Below are positions 23,641-33,860 of a stretch of 64,000 nt of DNA, one piece after another. The stretch covers positions 44,595,004 through 44,659,003 of the forward strand of contig OU452199.1 of the NCBI GenBank assembly GCA_911728435.2, read 5' to 3'. The position numbers and the translations under genes are program-made. The notes beneath the pieces are model-generated. The model was not told the origin of the DNA, searched no databases, and saw only the letters and a list, made by a program, of their open reading frames with translations. Position 1 is the first letter of the stretch. Each line of letters opens with the position of its first letter. The stretch is from Apoderus coryli. Lineage: Eukaryota > Arthropoda > Insecta > Coleoptera > Attelabidae.

Positions 23641-24185
23641 TCGTTAAAAGAAAAACTACTTTGGAGTCTGTCTTTAAGTCAGACCCTCGGGGATCTCTGG
23701 AGTGTTAATATGAGGACAATTGACGTCAATAAAATTGAGGTACTAATCTCCTTAATTCGTCAATGTTCATTTTTAATATTGTTGTATATATGACGACCCT
23801 ATCCAATCATAAGTAGTAGTATGTCAACTACCTCCAAAAAATATTCGTAACGTGATAGAAAATTTGTATCGATAGACGTGAACCTCTTTTATATTTCGAT
23901 AAGACACCCTGTATTTCGTAGTGCCCGTGGTCACTCAATTTGTATTTTGATACACTTGCCACTTGCTTTGTTCCGAACTTACATACCTAGAGGAATGGCA
24001 TGTATGATACGCTTACACCGTATAAGGTCCACTTTGGAAATGCCGTTCTCTTTTGACATTTTCACACATATACACACGACCCTCTTTTATTTTATTTTTT
24101 TAAGGGTAGGAGATAGCTATATAACATTGTAACATAACAGAGAGGGTGAAAAGTGGTGTAAGTGGTAAGCGAAAGGTCATCTAAA
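23641..24185. other. No gene recognised; one ACACCCTGTA motif
   Basis: AT-rich spacer. ACACCCTG followed by TA lies at 23904-23913 and matches the right end of the window's TA-CAGGGT terminal motif. No clear left partner was found nearby. Confidence 0.4.
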
Positions 24186-24700
24186 AGTTCATGTGCACAT
24201 AATTTCATTTTGTGACACGGTGCATTGTCTTGGTAATTTTTTAATTTGCAAATGTGGCCGTTTCTTTGCGATTTCAGCCTTCAATCGATCCAAAAGTGCA
24301 CAGTAACAGTCGCTGTTGATGGTGGTTCGTTTTTGAAGGTAGTCGATGCATATTATTCTGTTCGCATTCTCTAAAAGAGCCGCCATCACCTTACCGGCCG
24401 CCTGTTGCGTATGTGCACGCTTTGGATTCTGTTCCTCGATTGCAGTCTACTCAGCTGACTGTCTTTTGGATTCCGGTGTGTAATAGTGAAGCCATGTTTC
24501 ATCCATTGTCACATATCGACGATAGAATTCCATTTTATTGCGGTTTAACAGCGCCAAACACTCCACTGAAGCATCAATTTGTTGTTGTTTTTGGCCCTGG
24601 AAAATATTTTCTATGGATAAACGTTTAACAAGGTCAGAGTCCAATGACTGAGAGCATTTTAATATCTGTGAAGGCAAAATTGATGGCAATCATTTTAAAG
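24186..24700 (-). pseudogene. Mariner transposase central fragment
   Basis: The minus strand shows the mariner signature: KQQQIDASVECLALLNRNK, then VTMDETWLHYYTPESKRQ with the first catalytic Asp (DETW). After a frameshift near 24390-24440 come CIDYLQKRTTINSDCYCALL and DRLKAEIAKKRPH. The second catalytic segment QDNAPCHK is present only in a further shifted frame near 24210-24240. Both termini and the N-terminal DNA-binding domain are missing, and no inverted repeats are visible, so it is a non-mobile internal fragment. Confidence 0.9.
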
Positions 24701-24758
24701 ATGCCATTGTAAGGAATGCTATACAAAAAATGATGACTGGAATATATTTTCAAAACTA

Positions 24759-25145
24759 TTGACGAAAAATTATCAACAAAAATTTAAAAATAATAAATTT
24801 CCAAACAAAAATAAAAATTCATATGAAACTAATCCAAAATGTACACGCTGTAATCGTTTCGGACATTTTCAAAAAGACTGCAGATCTGAAATTTTGAATT
24901 CTGATACAAAAGAATCATTATTTAAAATGGAAGAATGTTTATCAACAAATATAAATTTTGAAAATAACAAATTCTTGGTGTTTGGACATTGGATGCACTT
25001 CACATATGAGTAGTCAAAAAGATAATTTTATCGAATTAAACGAAAATCATAATGGAAAATTAAAATTAGCCTCAAATGATAGTACAGCTGAAATAGAAGG
25101 TATAGGAAATATCAAATTAACAAATAATAAAAATAATCATATAAT
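24759..25145 (+). pseudogene. Copia Gag zinc knuckle and aspartic protease, frameshifted
   Basis: CTRCNRFGHFQKDC (24840-24881) is an intact CX2CX4HX4C RNA-binding knuckle. About 25 codons later a frameshift near 24960-24990 separates KFLVFGHW from the protease start NSWCLDIGCTSHM. Copia proteases normally read DSGCTSHM: the catalytic Asp remains but the following Ser is Ile. The coding then meets the LINE insertion at 25146. There is no Gag N-terminus. Confidence 0.85.
25134..25145. repeat. Left 12-bp target duplication of LINE epsilon
   Basis: TAATCATATAAT, repeated exactly at 27290-27301. It belongs to the interrupted copia sequence. Confidence 0.85.
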
Positions 25146-27289
25146 CTTCTTCTTTTCATGCCGTCTTCTCACAGAAGGTTGGCGACCACTTTTCTAAATT
25201 CTTCTCTGTCTTTTGCAACATGGAACAGTTCTCCAACGCTGAGATTTGTCCACTCTCTAATGTTTCGGAGCCAGGATTTTCTCTGTCTGCCGATACCCTT
25301 CTTCCCCTCAATTCTGCCCTGCATAATATTTTGTAACAGTAGATATTTGTCATTGCGTAATATGTGTCCTATGTACGGTGTTTTTCTTATCCGATGCGTC
25401 TCAACACTTCGTCGTTGGGTATCCTATCAGTCCAAGGTATCTTCAGAATGCGCCTATAGAGCCACATCTCAAATGCTTCGAGCTTTTTAATCATTTGAGT
25501 CTTTAGCGTCCAAGTTTCCACTCCGTACATTAACACTGACCACACATAACACTCCACGAATCTCAATCTGATGCCAAGATTTAGATTTCTGTTTGTAAGC
25601 ATTGTGGAATATTTCATAAATGCCTTTCGAGCCATTTCAATTCTGATCTTCATTTCCTGATCCGGGTCCATTTCAGAATTTATGACATAGCCGAGATATT
25701 TGTATTTTTGGACCTGCTCTATTCGGTTTCCATTTACTCTGAGAATAGGGTTAATATTTTGGTTTTTGCTTATGACCATCATTTTAGTTTTCTGCGTGTT
25801 TATAGTGAGTCCCACCTCTTCACACTCTCGACTGACTCTTTCCAACAGGGTTTGAAGATCTTCTGCACTCTCCGTCATTATGACAGTATCATCGGCGAAC
25901 CTTAGGTTGTTAACCAATGTCTCTCCAATGTTTACCCCTTCAGGTCTCTCGTAAAGTGCTTTTTGAAATACAGACTGAGAGTATAGATTGAACAATTGTG
26001 GGGATAGAACGCAGCCTTGACGAACTCCTTTTTGAATTTCGACTTTATCAGTCTCGATGTCCCCAACTCGAACTACTGCCGTTTGATTGTAGTAGATATT
26101 TTTTATTAATTGTATATCACTTGGGTCCAATTTGATGCTCTTTAAGTTCTCTATGAGTTCGCCGTGTTGGACTTTATCGAAGGCCTTTTGGAAGTCAATG
26201 AAACAGACGTACACATCTTTATTGTATTCTCTACATTTCTGTAGCAGTACTGTGATGGCAAATAAAGCTTCCCTAGTTCCTAAACCCTCTCTAAAGCCAA
26301 ACTGCGTCTCATCCAGCTGTTCTTCGCATTTTCGATATATTCTCTGTTGGATTATTTTTAAGAGTACTTTCAAGGTATGACTCATCAGACTGATCAACCG
26401 ATACTCATCACAGAACTTGGGGTTGTTCTTTTTAGGCAAAGGAATGGATTTCCCCTGTTAAGTTTCTATCGTCTAAGGCCTTCAAGAATTCAATTGGTAT
26501 ATTATCGGGTCCAGTCGCTTTTCTGCTCTTTGATGTTTTTATAGCATACTCCACTTCTGATTTTAAAATACATAGCTGTTCCGTCTGATTGTTTTCCTCT
26601 CTAACGTCATCTCGTCTTGCTGCAAATAGATGTTTAATGTATTCTTCCCAAGTTTGTTTTTTGCCTTCTTCTGTTAACTGAATATCTCCTTGTATGTTTC
26701 TTGTGATCATCGGTATTCTTTTTTTTGTATTTCCCGTTAATTCCTTTAATTTTTTATGTAGATTAAAAGAATCCTGTTTACTATTCAGTTGTTCCATTTC
26801 ACGGCAATTCTCTTCCATCCATGTCTCCTTGGCTTTTCTTATGCGGTGTTCTATTTGCCTTTTTAATTGTTTATATTTTTGCGGGTCAGTGCTTTTCCTC
26901 TATAAGGTTTATGATTTCCTGTGTCATCCAAGGGTTTTTCGTATTCTGTTCTCTTCTGCCTACAACTTGGTCCACAGCAGTAAATATTGTAGATTTAATT
27001 TGATCCCAAGCCATGTCGATATTTGTCGCTGATGCTTCCAAAAAATCACTTGCTATTGAGTCATTAAACTCCTTCTGATACTGCAGTTCTTTAAGCTTTT
27101 CTGTGTTTATTATTTTCGGTTTTATTATTCTTTGCAGCTTCCTTAGTCTCACTTTTATATTGGTTACGAGCAATTCGTGGTCAGTGTCCGCGTCTGCACG
27201 TGGGTAGGTTTTAACACTCCGAATGCTATTCCTAAACCGCCTGTTGACACAAATGAAATCAATTTGGTTCTTTATGATCTTCTCTTTGC
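25146..27289 (-). mobile_element. LINE epsilon: 5'-truncated non-LTR element inside copia
   Basis: Bounded by the 12-bp duplication. On the minus strand it begins in the C-terminal part of an AP-like endonuclease and ends just after the RT C-terminal domain with a short A-rich AAAAGAAGAAG tail. The 3' end therefore looks intact and the 5' end truncated, the usual product of target-primed reverse transcription. Length is 2,144 bp. Confidence 0.92.
25172..27289 (-). pseudogene. LINE endonuclease-reverse transcriptase, frameshifted
   Basis: Domains in minus-strand order are as follows. The endonuclease end (NQIDFICVNRRFRNSIRSVK, TDHELLV) includes the catalytic Asp-His pair. A linker with a frameshift near 26890 and SRKATGPDNIPIEFL follows. 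A deletion or frameshift lies near 26450. The 350-codon RT frame (26439-25387) has CFIDFQKAFDKV, KGVRQGCVLSPQLFNLYS and an intact FADD in NLRFADDTVIM. The C-terminal domain ALDGRIEGKK-type motif appears as MQGRIEGKKGIGRQRKSWLR in a shifted frame, ending near 25172. RT catalytic residues are all present. I place it among RTE/L1-like endonuclease-RT LINEs but do not assign a clade. Confidence 0.9.
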
Positions 27290-27301
27290 TAATCATATAA
27301 T
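27290..27301. repeat. Right 12-bp target duplication of LINE epsilon
   Basis: TAATCATATAAT, identical to 25134-25145. The copia sequence resumes after it, starting with a (TA)n run near 27320. Confidence 0.85.
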
Positions 27302-27965
27302 AAATTTGGCTAATACAATATATATATATATATATCTAAATACAAATTTACTTTCCGTGAGCAAAATTGTAAATAATGGACATACTCTAATTTTTAAAAA
27401 TGAAAAAGCAATTATTAAAAATAAATATGGATGCAAAATTTTGAAAGCAAATAAAGCAGAAAATGGTCTTTATTATTTCAAATCGAAAGAATTTCCAGAC
27501 GTATCAAATCAATGTTTCCAAATGACGAAATTATGTCATGGCATAGAAAAATGGGTCATTTAAATGAAGCAGATTTAAAGCTTGCTTTATACAAACAATT
27601 TCTAAAGGGTCTACAGTTCAATAAAAATTCCAAATTAGAAGATTGTGAAATTTTTATACAAGGAAAATTCAAAAATCAAACGACATAGATTTGTTACATA
27701 TAATACATTCTGACATTTGCGGACCATTTCGAGTACAAACTCCAGGAGGAGCTCGATATTTTGTTTCATTCATTGATGAATATTGTCGTTATGCCAAAAT
27801 ATATTTTATAAATCATAAAAATCAAGTGCTGGAAATTTTCAAAACATACAAAAATGAAGTTGAAAATTTAACAGAGGAAAATAAAATTTCTTCAATCAGA
27901 TAATGGTACTGAATACTGCAATAAAGAATTTGATAGATTTTTAATGGATTGTGGTATACAATCGC
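27302..27965 (+). pseudogene. Copia pre-integrase and integrase start
   Basis: NTNLLSVSKIVNNGHTLIF and WHRKMGHLNEADLKLAL mark the GAG-pre-integrase zinc-binding segment. The expected second Cys pair is damaged (CEIF for CxxC). After a break at about 27690 the integrase core follows: HSDICGPFRVQTPGGARYF with the first catalytic Asp, then, in another frame from about 27890, QSDNGTEYCNKEF with the second. Homology ends near 27965, before the third catalytic residue. At least three frame changes make it non-functional. Confidence 0.88.
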
Positions 27966-28860
27966 TCTTGTCCAAATATTGCGACTTACAAGTGCAGATT
28001 TGATGTGGAACTTCTTGCAGGAAAGTTGTGATTTGGAAGGGAAAACAACCCCCAAATAAGAGGATAGACCAAATTTTTTTGAGAATAAAAAAAAAGTTGG
28101 CAAAACTCACAATTTCCAAACATACCAGAACATGTCGTCAAAACACGAACATCTTCAGCCCTGCAAAACGTAAAGCGTTAATTTTTCTTGTTATGCTCTT
28201 TTTCATAAACGATTCTACATTTCATAATCATATGTACGGCAGGCGTACAAACGTGTAGGTGCATATTTGAGAGACACGGAAAAGATGAAAACTGTTTCAT
28301 ATTAAATGTTCGTTCCCTCGTTTGAGACACAAGGCAAAAAGAGGGATTTCCTGTGTGAGCGTGATGCGGCATACACATACACACATGTAGAAGCTCTTAC
28401 AGAATTTTTCAAGTGCTCTTTTCCTCTTTTTTTTTTCTTTTAGACTCTCAACAAACATTATAAACTAGATGAATAGATTTGTGTTTCGAAAAATCTCGAT
28501 ATAAGTACTCGTAGTTTTGTTTGAATAATGGTCATTTGCTAATACCCACTTGAACGTCATTTTTGACGTAAAAATCAAACGTGTGAATTCAGTAGTTTAT
28601 TTAAAAGGGAAAAAATATTGTTGATAAGCCTCAAGAGCTATTGGTTTTACCCAAGAATTATTAATAGTGAATGGTACAAAATCAGTTTTATTAAGCCATT
28701 TTAATTTTCTACAATTTTCACGACTTATAGTAATCCTCGGATGCTTTAGAGTCAGAGGGTCCACAAATATGCACCAAACTAGATTTTGCTTATCCATTGT
28801 ATGTTTGAATGAAAAACAAACTTTTTGGCAGAAAACTGAGAAGCGATGAGACATTGGGAG
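27966..28860. other. No gene recognised
   Basis: AT-rich. Short open frames on both strands show no recognisable domain. A poly(T) tract lies near 28428-28440. Confidence 0.4.
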
Positions 28861-28872
28861 ATTATTCCACAC

Positions 28873-28985
28873 GTCGTTGTAACCTAGATGTTGCTTCATC
28901 AGATTTCCATCTCATTGGTCCACTTGAGCAACGCCATGTGGAAAAAAAACTTTGCTTTGATGAAGGGACAAAACATAAATTGTTA
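28873..28985 (+). pseudogene. Mariner transposase C-terminal scrap
   Basis: About 37 residues, NLDVASSDFHLIGPLEQRHV followed by a short acidic/basic stretch, resemble the end of the mariner catalytic domain. Relatives read DLAPSDFHLFGPL at the third catalytic position; here the Ala-Pro has become Ala-Ser. No other part of the transposase and no terminal repeat is next to it. The call is probable rather than certain because of the short length. Confidence 0.55.
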
Positions 28986-29219
28986 TATTTCGATGGGATT
29001 GTTCCTGGGATAAGATTCATAATTAAAAACACAAAATTAATTAACTAACTGTTAATTACTGTCAAATGATTTTATGCAATGCAAAACTGTTTCCCTTCTC
29101 AGGTTTCACAATTCCAAAATCGTTTCGGTCCAAGTAAAATGAAATACCTATATTTATTTGAATTATTAAAGTCTCTTTTACAATTTCAAGTGGGCTACTC
29201 CAGGAAAAATACTTCAATG

Positions 29220-30093
29220 ACTTCAAAATTGTATTTGACCCGTTTACCAGTGTGATATTCAAAAATGCGCGAGATGTAAGACATGCAAAACGTAAAAGAT
29301 TACAGCAGGATCCAAACAAACGAAAAGGCAGTTCATCAAATTTGAGTTCAAGTGATTTGGCTAGAATCATTGGATTATGGGATTGAATTATGGGATGAAT
29401 GTTTACATGTTTACATACATAGAAGGTTTACAAAAAAATTTTTTACCATATTGTAGCTGTTGAGTTAGCTTGGCGAGGTGGTGAACCAGCTGATTGCCTT
29501 ATAGATTATTTCACGATTGAGAAAAATAATGATGGAACGCCAACCAACAGAATTGAATACAATCCAATATTCAGTAAAACATGCCAATGAGGATCGAAAA
29601 GTTGTATAAATAGTAAGTGGCTTGTTCCAAATATTGCAAACGAAAGTGCATGCCCTGTTCGGTTATTCCATAAATTATTGTCCAAAAGGGGGAAAAATAT
29701 TACTTCCTGTCTCCTATTCTTGAGACCAAATCGTTTCTGGAAATCCGAAAGTGACACATGGTTTGACAATATACCGGTAGGCAAGAACACAATTAATATG
29801 TGGACCAAATCATCCGCGCAAGCTACTGGTTTGGACACTAAGTGTAAAAAGATATCCCATCATTCGAACAAATCAACTGCAGTTAGCCATTTGGCAAATA
29901 AAGGAATTCTTGAACAGCAATTAATAAAAATAACAGGACATAGCAGCTCTAATTCAATTAAACCGTACTTGAATATTAACCAAGAACGCCATGGTGAAAT
30001 AACCAACACCATGCGAGGAATTTCTTCAACAGTGGAAATTAACAATCCGTCAACTTCAGCAAACTCTTCTTCCAATTTAAATAGTGGATAATC
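29220..30093 (+). pseudogene. Crypton-like tyrosine recombinase, interrupted by stops
   Basis: One reading frame carries the recombinase from about 29220 to 30093. It begins with an N-terminal core-binding-like segment (FDPFTSVIFKNARDVRHAKR, SDLARIIGLWD) and continues with ELAWRGGEPADCLIDYF around the first catalytic Arg, NRIEYNPIFSKT, then CPVRLFHKLLSKRG and FDNIPVGKNTINMWTKSSAQ. The catalytic end is ISHHSNKSTAVSHLANKG, KITGHSSSNSIKPYLNIN. In tyrosine recombinases the H-x-x-R box, the G-H pair and the nucleophilic Tyr catalyse strand exchange. Here His and Tyr (PYL) remain but the box reads HSNK, with Lys where Arg is expected. In-frame stops lie at 29384, about 29393, about 29420 and 29588. 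No flanking transposon ends were identified. Confidence 0.78.
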
Positions 30094-30736
30094 TCCACCA
30101 TTTGATTCATTTTCTATTTAAAATCTTTGGTTTTGTTATTCAGTGCATGCTGTTTCATATCTGTTGTCTATGAATGTGTTTTCAGGGGTTGGTAAGTTTC
30201 CGTAAAAACTAGGTACCTACATCTGGGCTTGCATATTAAATTTATTAAATCAGAAGCATCCAGACTATGCTCATGTGAATGTAACAACGGCATTGGCATA
30301 GTCAAGGCACCTCACATACCCAAACACATTTGCCACAAGATTCTGTTTACATTCCTAAACGGCAGTTTTGGCATGTCGATGGCGGTCGCCGGGTACATTT
30401 TAGCTGCAAGTGCGACAGAGACCGAGCATTATTATACACGGGAATGGTGCTGGGGGCAGCCATATTTGGGGGAAAACAACTTGGTTTCGGGATATTCAGG
30501 ATGTACCGGAAGTTAGTTGCGTACATATTAACATATTTATGTTGGATAAAGGATGTTACTTTAACAGATAATTTGTTAAGTATGGGGGTAGTATTTAGCA
30601 AATATGTGGAAATGATTATTTGAATTGTTCTGGTATATTTATTAGCAGAACAACATTCTCTAAACTTTGTACTAGTTTCGACAGACAAGGGGGTGTTCTT
30701 AATTCCCTGGAATGGTAAGGATGCAAGTTAGTGGCG
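30094..30736. other. No gene recognised
   Basis: Non-coding spacer. Overlapping open frames at 30229-30688 on both strands have no known motif. Confidence 0.4.
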
Positions 30737-30884
30737 AATACTCCTCGGGCCTTGATAAATACTCAAAATTTTGTCATAGAGAATCCGTCGAGCGAGTTGC
30801 TCATGGATAATACCCCTCGACAACACGCTACCGGCATTCTCTATGACAAAATTATCTCGGTATTATCAAGACCCTAGGGGTATT
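30737..30884. repeat. Foldback element with about 48-bp arms
   Basis: The left arm starts AATACTCCTCGGGCCTTGAT and the right arm ends with the imperfect complement ATCAAGACCCTAGGGGTATT. The inner arm parts pair perfectly: ATTTTGTCATAGAGAAT at 30768-30784 with ATTCTCTATGACAAAAT at 30836-30852. The centre contains TACCCCTCGAC, a partial copy of the arm end, which suggests a more complex snap-back history. There is no coding capacity. Confidence 0.85.
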
Positions 30885-32264
30885 ACTACTGATAATACAA
30901 TACTATTAGTTACCAAATATAGACTTATTCTTGAATGAAATGTTGTTGTATTCGAAGAATACTGAATGTGATATGTCATTGAATCAAAGGGTGTGTTTTT
31001 GGCAAAACTACAGATTTTTCTCTGTGTAGAAAAAAATAGATAGGTATCTTTCTAGGAATCGAAATACGATGAAACCGTATTTGCGATGTCCACCCAAACC
31101 TATAAAGTTATTTTTCATTCGGTGTGTAGTTTCCATACTCGTGACGCAATCAATTACCGTACGCACGTGACCAGCCAACGTAACTTTCAATTATTCACAC
31201 GGGAGAGTCGAGAGATGAGGACATTAGCTAAATGAGACCCTTTTGGCCTAATACTAATTTCAAGTGTAACAACACACGTACCAATCGATAAGTATTTTAT
31301 GCAAAATTGTACAGCATCTGCCTGCCGAGGATCAGGGGCGTACTATTGTTTGATGTATGGAGGCAAAACTCATAGTATTATTTGAATAACGATATCTTGC
31401 TTTGGTTAATGTAAGGAGTTTTAGTTGCTTAAGTATAAAAGGTAAAACAGAATTGTGTCTTTCTCTTCATCTGGCATATTTGACACGAATGATCCTAGTA
31501 AGTTTGAAATATCTCTATCGCTTTTTCCAAGTGGATGTTTTTGACTCCTTTTCTCTATATTGAATAGGAAATCTTTCAGTTGAGTCACATTATTTGAGAT
31601 AAATGGTGTCTTCCAGAGCAGGTTTAATGTCGTTTTGGCATATTTGTAATTCGAAACTATTTAAACAGTGTCAGTTTTTCTACATAACGAATTTTGCAGC
31701 AGCTGACAGGAAGCCGAAACAAGTACAAAACTATAACACACTCTTTAAATACGCAACTGGATTATCTCTAGTCGCATTTGCTAAATTTTCATTATCTACT
31801 TTCTGGAGTTTTTCATCACGGCTTGGGCGCAATTTGTCAGTTAAATTGTAGCATTCTCTTGGTTTTCGCGAAACAAAAAATATGTAGTCCTCCTTGTCCT
31901 TAAAGAATAAGACCCCATCCTAAACTAAGCACAATATTCATTTACTTGCAGATTAGCAGTTTTTGAGATGATGATTTTTTCAGCAAAAATTAATGAGTAT
32001 TTGAGTCACATTATTTTGAAAAGTAGTAGTAAAAAATATCAATGCCAATTTTACGTTGTCTCTTATAGTTAGGGAAAATGTTCACACTCTGTTGTGGCCA
32101 CGTGGAGAATGCAGAAATTTATTATGTATTAAAAAAGGACGATTTTTATTTTTTGAATAAAGACTTAACTGATTCGCGATGGAAGTAAAAGATTCACGTT
32201 ATTGTTTTAAATAAAATGTAAGCTAACATTGTCTTAAACAAATCTATCCAGATACGGAAAGTAT
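30885..32264. other. No gene recognised, about 1.4 kb
   Basis: AT-rich. The minus strand near 31440-31540 contains a short acidic-hydrophobic stretch (NLLGSFVSNMPDEEKDTILF) faintly like the C-terminal helix of MADF/BESS-type proteins. It is too short and too broken to call. Confidence 0.35.
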
Positions 32265-33860
32265 TTAATAATATCTTTATTAGTCTTTCAAAAGTACATA
32301 GATTCTGTACATAGACACGTCAAAATACAAAACACAAAAAACATTGAGCATAAATTAATGAAAAACTGAAAATATAAATAAAAAGACAAATACATATTTA
32401 TACAAATAGAACAAACTCTTGACACAGCTTAACAACACTATACTGAGGTGGTAAATTCCTGTAGGCTGTAGAACGCAGCGTTTGTAAGAAACTCTTTTAA
32501 TAAATTTTTGAAATTGCTCATATTTGAACAGTTTCTTATCTTTGAGGGAAGAAGATTGAAATAAAAGTATCCTGAGTACAGAGGCGATTTTTTATAAAAC
32601 TCGTGTTTGGGTCGAGGTAGATATAAGAGATCCCTCCCTCGAGTAGGATAGCGATGACCATCTCCCCGTCTTCGAGCCTATTCTTATTTTTAAATATGGG
32701 ACAAAGTGTTTTATATAAGTATATACATGGAACAGTGAGGATGTTATACTTCCTAAAAGTACATTTACAAGTCCCTCTGTATGGAATGTTGAATGTATAT
32801 CGAATTGCTCTTTTTTGTAATATGAACACTCTGTCCATCTGCGCAGATCTACCCCAAATGGCTATATTGTACGCGATAGACGAATATATAAGAGCATAAT
32901 ATACAGAAATGAGGGAATGCTTGTCCATATATGTTTTTAGAGAAAGCAGCACGTATAGAGTTCTAGAAAGTCTGCTACATAGATTGTCAACATGACCAAT
33001 CCAACTCAACCCCGGATCAACATACACACCCAACAACTTAGCAGACTCTGCCCAAGGTAAAACAAGTGCATCAATACATAAATTGAAAGGCAGTGGATTT
33101 TTATATTTATTAAAATGAAAAGCAACAGTCTTGCTATAATTGATCATCAGTCTATTTTTATGACACCACGACTGAAATTCCTCTAGAGTTACGTTGATTT
33201 TATATTCTAAGAGCTCAGGATCTTTGTCGTATATTAGAATGGTGGTATCATCAGCGTACATATACATGGTACCATGTGAAATGCTCGTGGGAAGGTCGTT
33301 AATATACAGTAGCAAAAGCAGCGGTCCAAGTATACTCCCCTGAGGAGTACCCAAATCAATTTCTTGAGATTCCGATATAGATGAATCAATCTTTACCGCC
33401 ATCCTTCTATGAGTTAAATAAGAGTCAATCCACCTATTTATAGGCACACGCAAACCCAGCTGATCTATCTTTCTACACAAGAAATCCTTATCCACCACAT
33501 CAAACGCACTCGTCAGATCAAACAACACACCCACCGCATAGTGCCCGCTATCAGTTAAATCGTGTATCTGCTGTACAAACTCATAAGTACACGTTCCTGT
33601 TGAAAAACCTGGCCGGAAACCATGTTGACACTTACTTATGATTTTAGTGGAGCCCAGGAACCCAAAAATTCTATTCGAGACAATCCTTTCCATGACCTTA
33701 GAAAAGACACTCAGAAGCGATATCGGTCTGTAATTCTCAATAGAAGTTTTATCTCCTTTTTTAAATATTGGAACAACGATGGCATGTTTCAGCTGTTCCG
33801 GGAATATACCACTTTGAACTGACATATTTATATTCACAAACATGTCCAAATATTATTTTT
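32265..33860 (-). mobile_element. LINE alpha copy 2: Jockey-like RT, largely open
   Basis: A 437-codon minus-strand frame (33849-32536) spans most of the RT. It shows ENYRPISLLSVFSKVMERIV, motif A GVLFDLTSAFDVVDKDF, GTPQGSILGPLLLLLYINDL, the intact catalytic YADD in MYMYADDTTIL, then NRLMINYSKTVAFHFNK and VDPGLSWIGHV. All palm catalytic residues are present. A frameshift near 32575 sends the last 40 or so codons (FKNLLKEFLTNAAFYSLQEF) to another frame. It is 5'-truncated just upstream of RT domain 0. The 3' UTR has CTATGTACAGAA and AATAAAG in common with copy 1 at 1-960. It is the best preserved reverse transcriptase in the window. Confidence 0.93.

Larger units (their letters stand above)
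24740..27965 (+). mobile_element. Ty1/copia-type retrotransposon fragment split by a LINE
   Basis: Pieces in the correct copia order appear: a Gag CCHC zinc knuckle and protease (24759-25145), then, after a 2.1-kb minus-strand LINE, the GAG-pre-integrase and integrase start (27302-27965). The 12-bp sequence TAATCATATAAT flanks the LINE on both sides, showing that it inserted into an already resident copia copy. No LTRs, no integrase C-terminus and no reverse transcriptase were found, so the copia copy was truncated at about 27965. Confidence 0.9.

Noticed and set aside
30229..30688. Overlapping 95-113-codon frames on both strands
   Set aside because: No motif, mutually overlapping, and not related to the recombinase upstream.
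31440..31540. Minus-strand stretch faintly like a BESS motif
   Set aside because: Too short, with stops on both sides and no neighbouring MADF domain.
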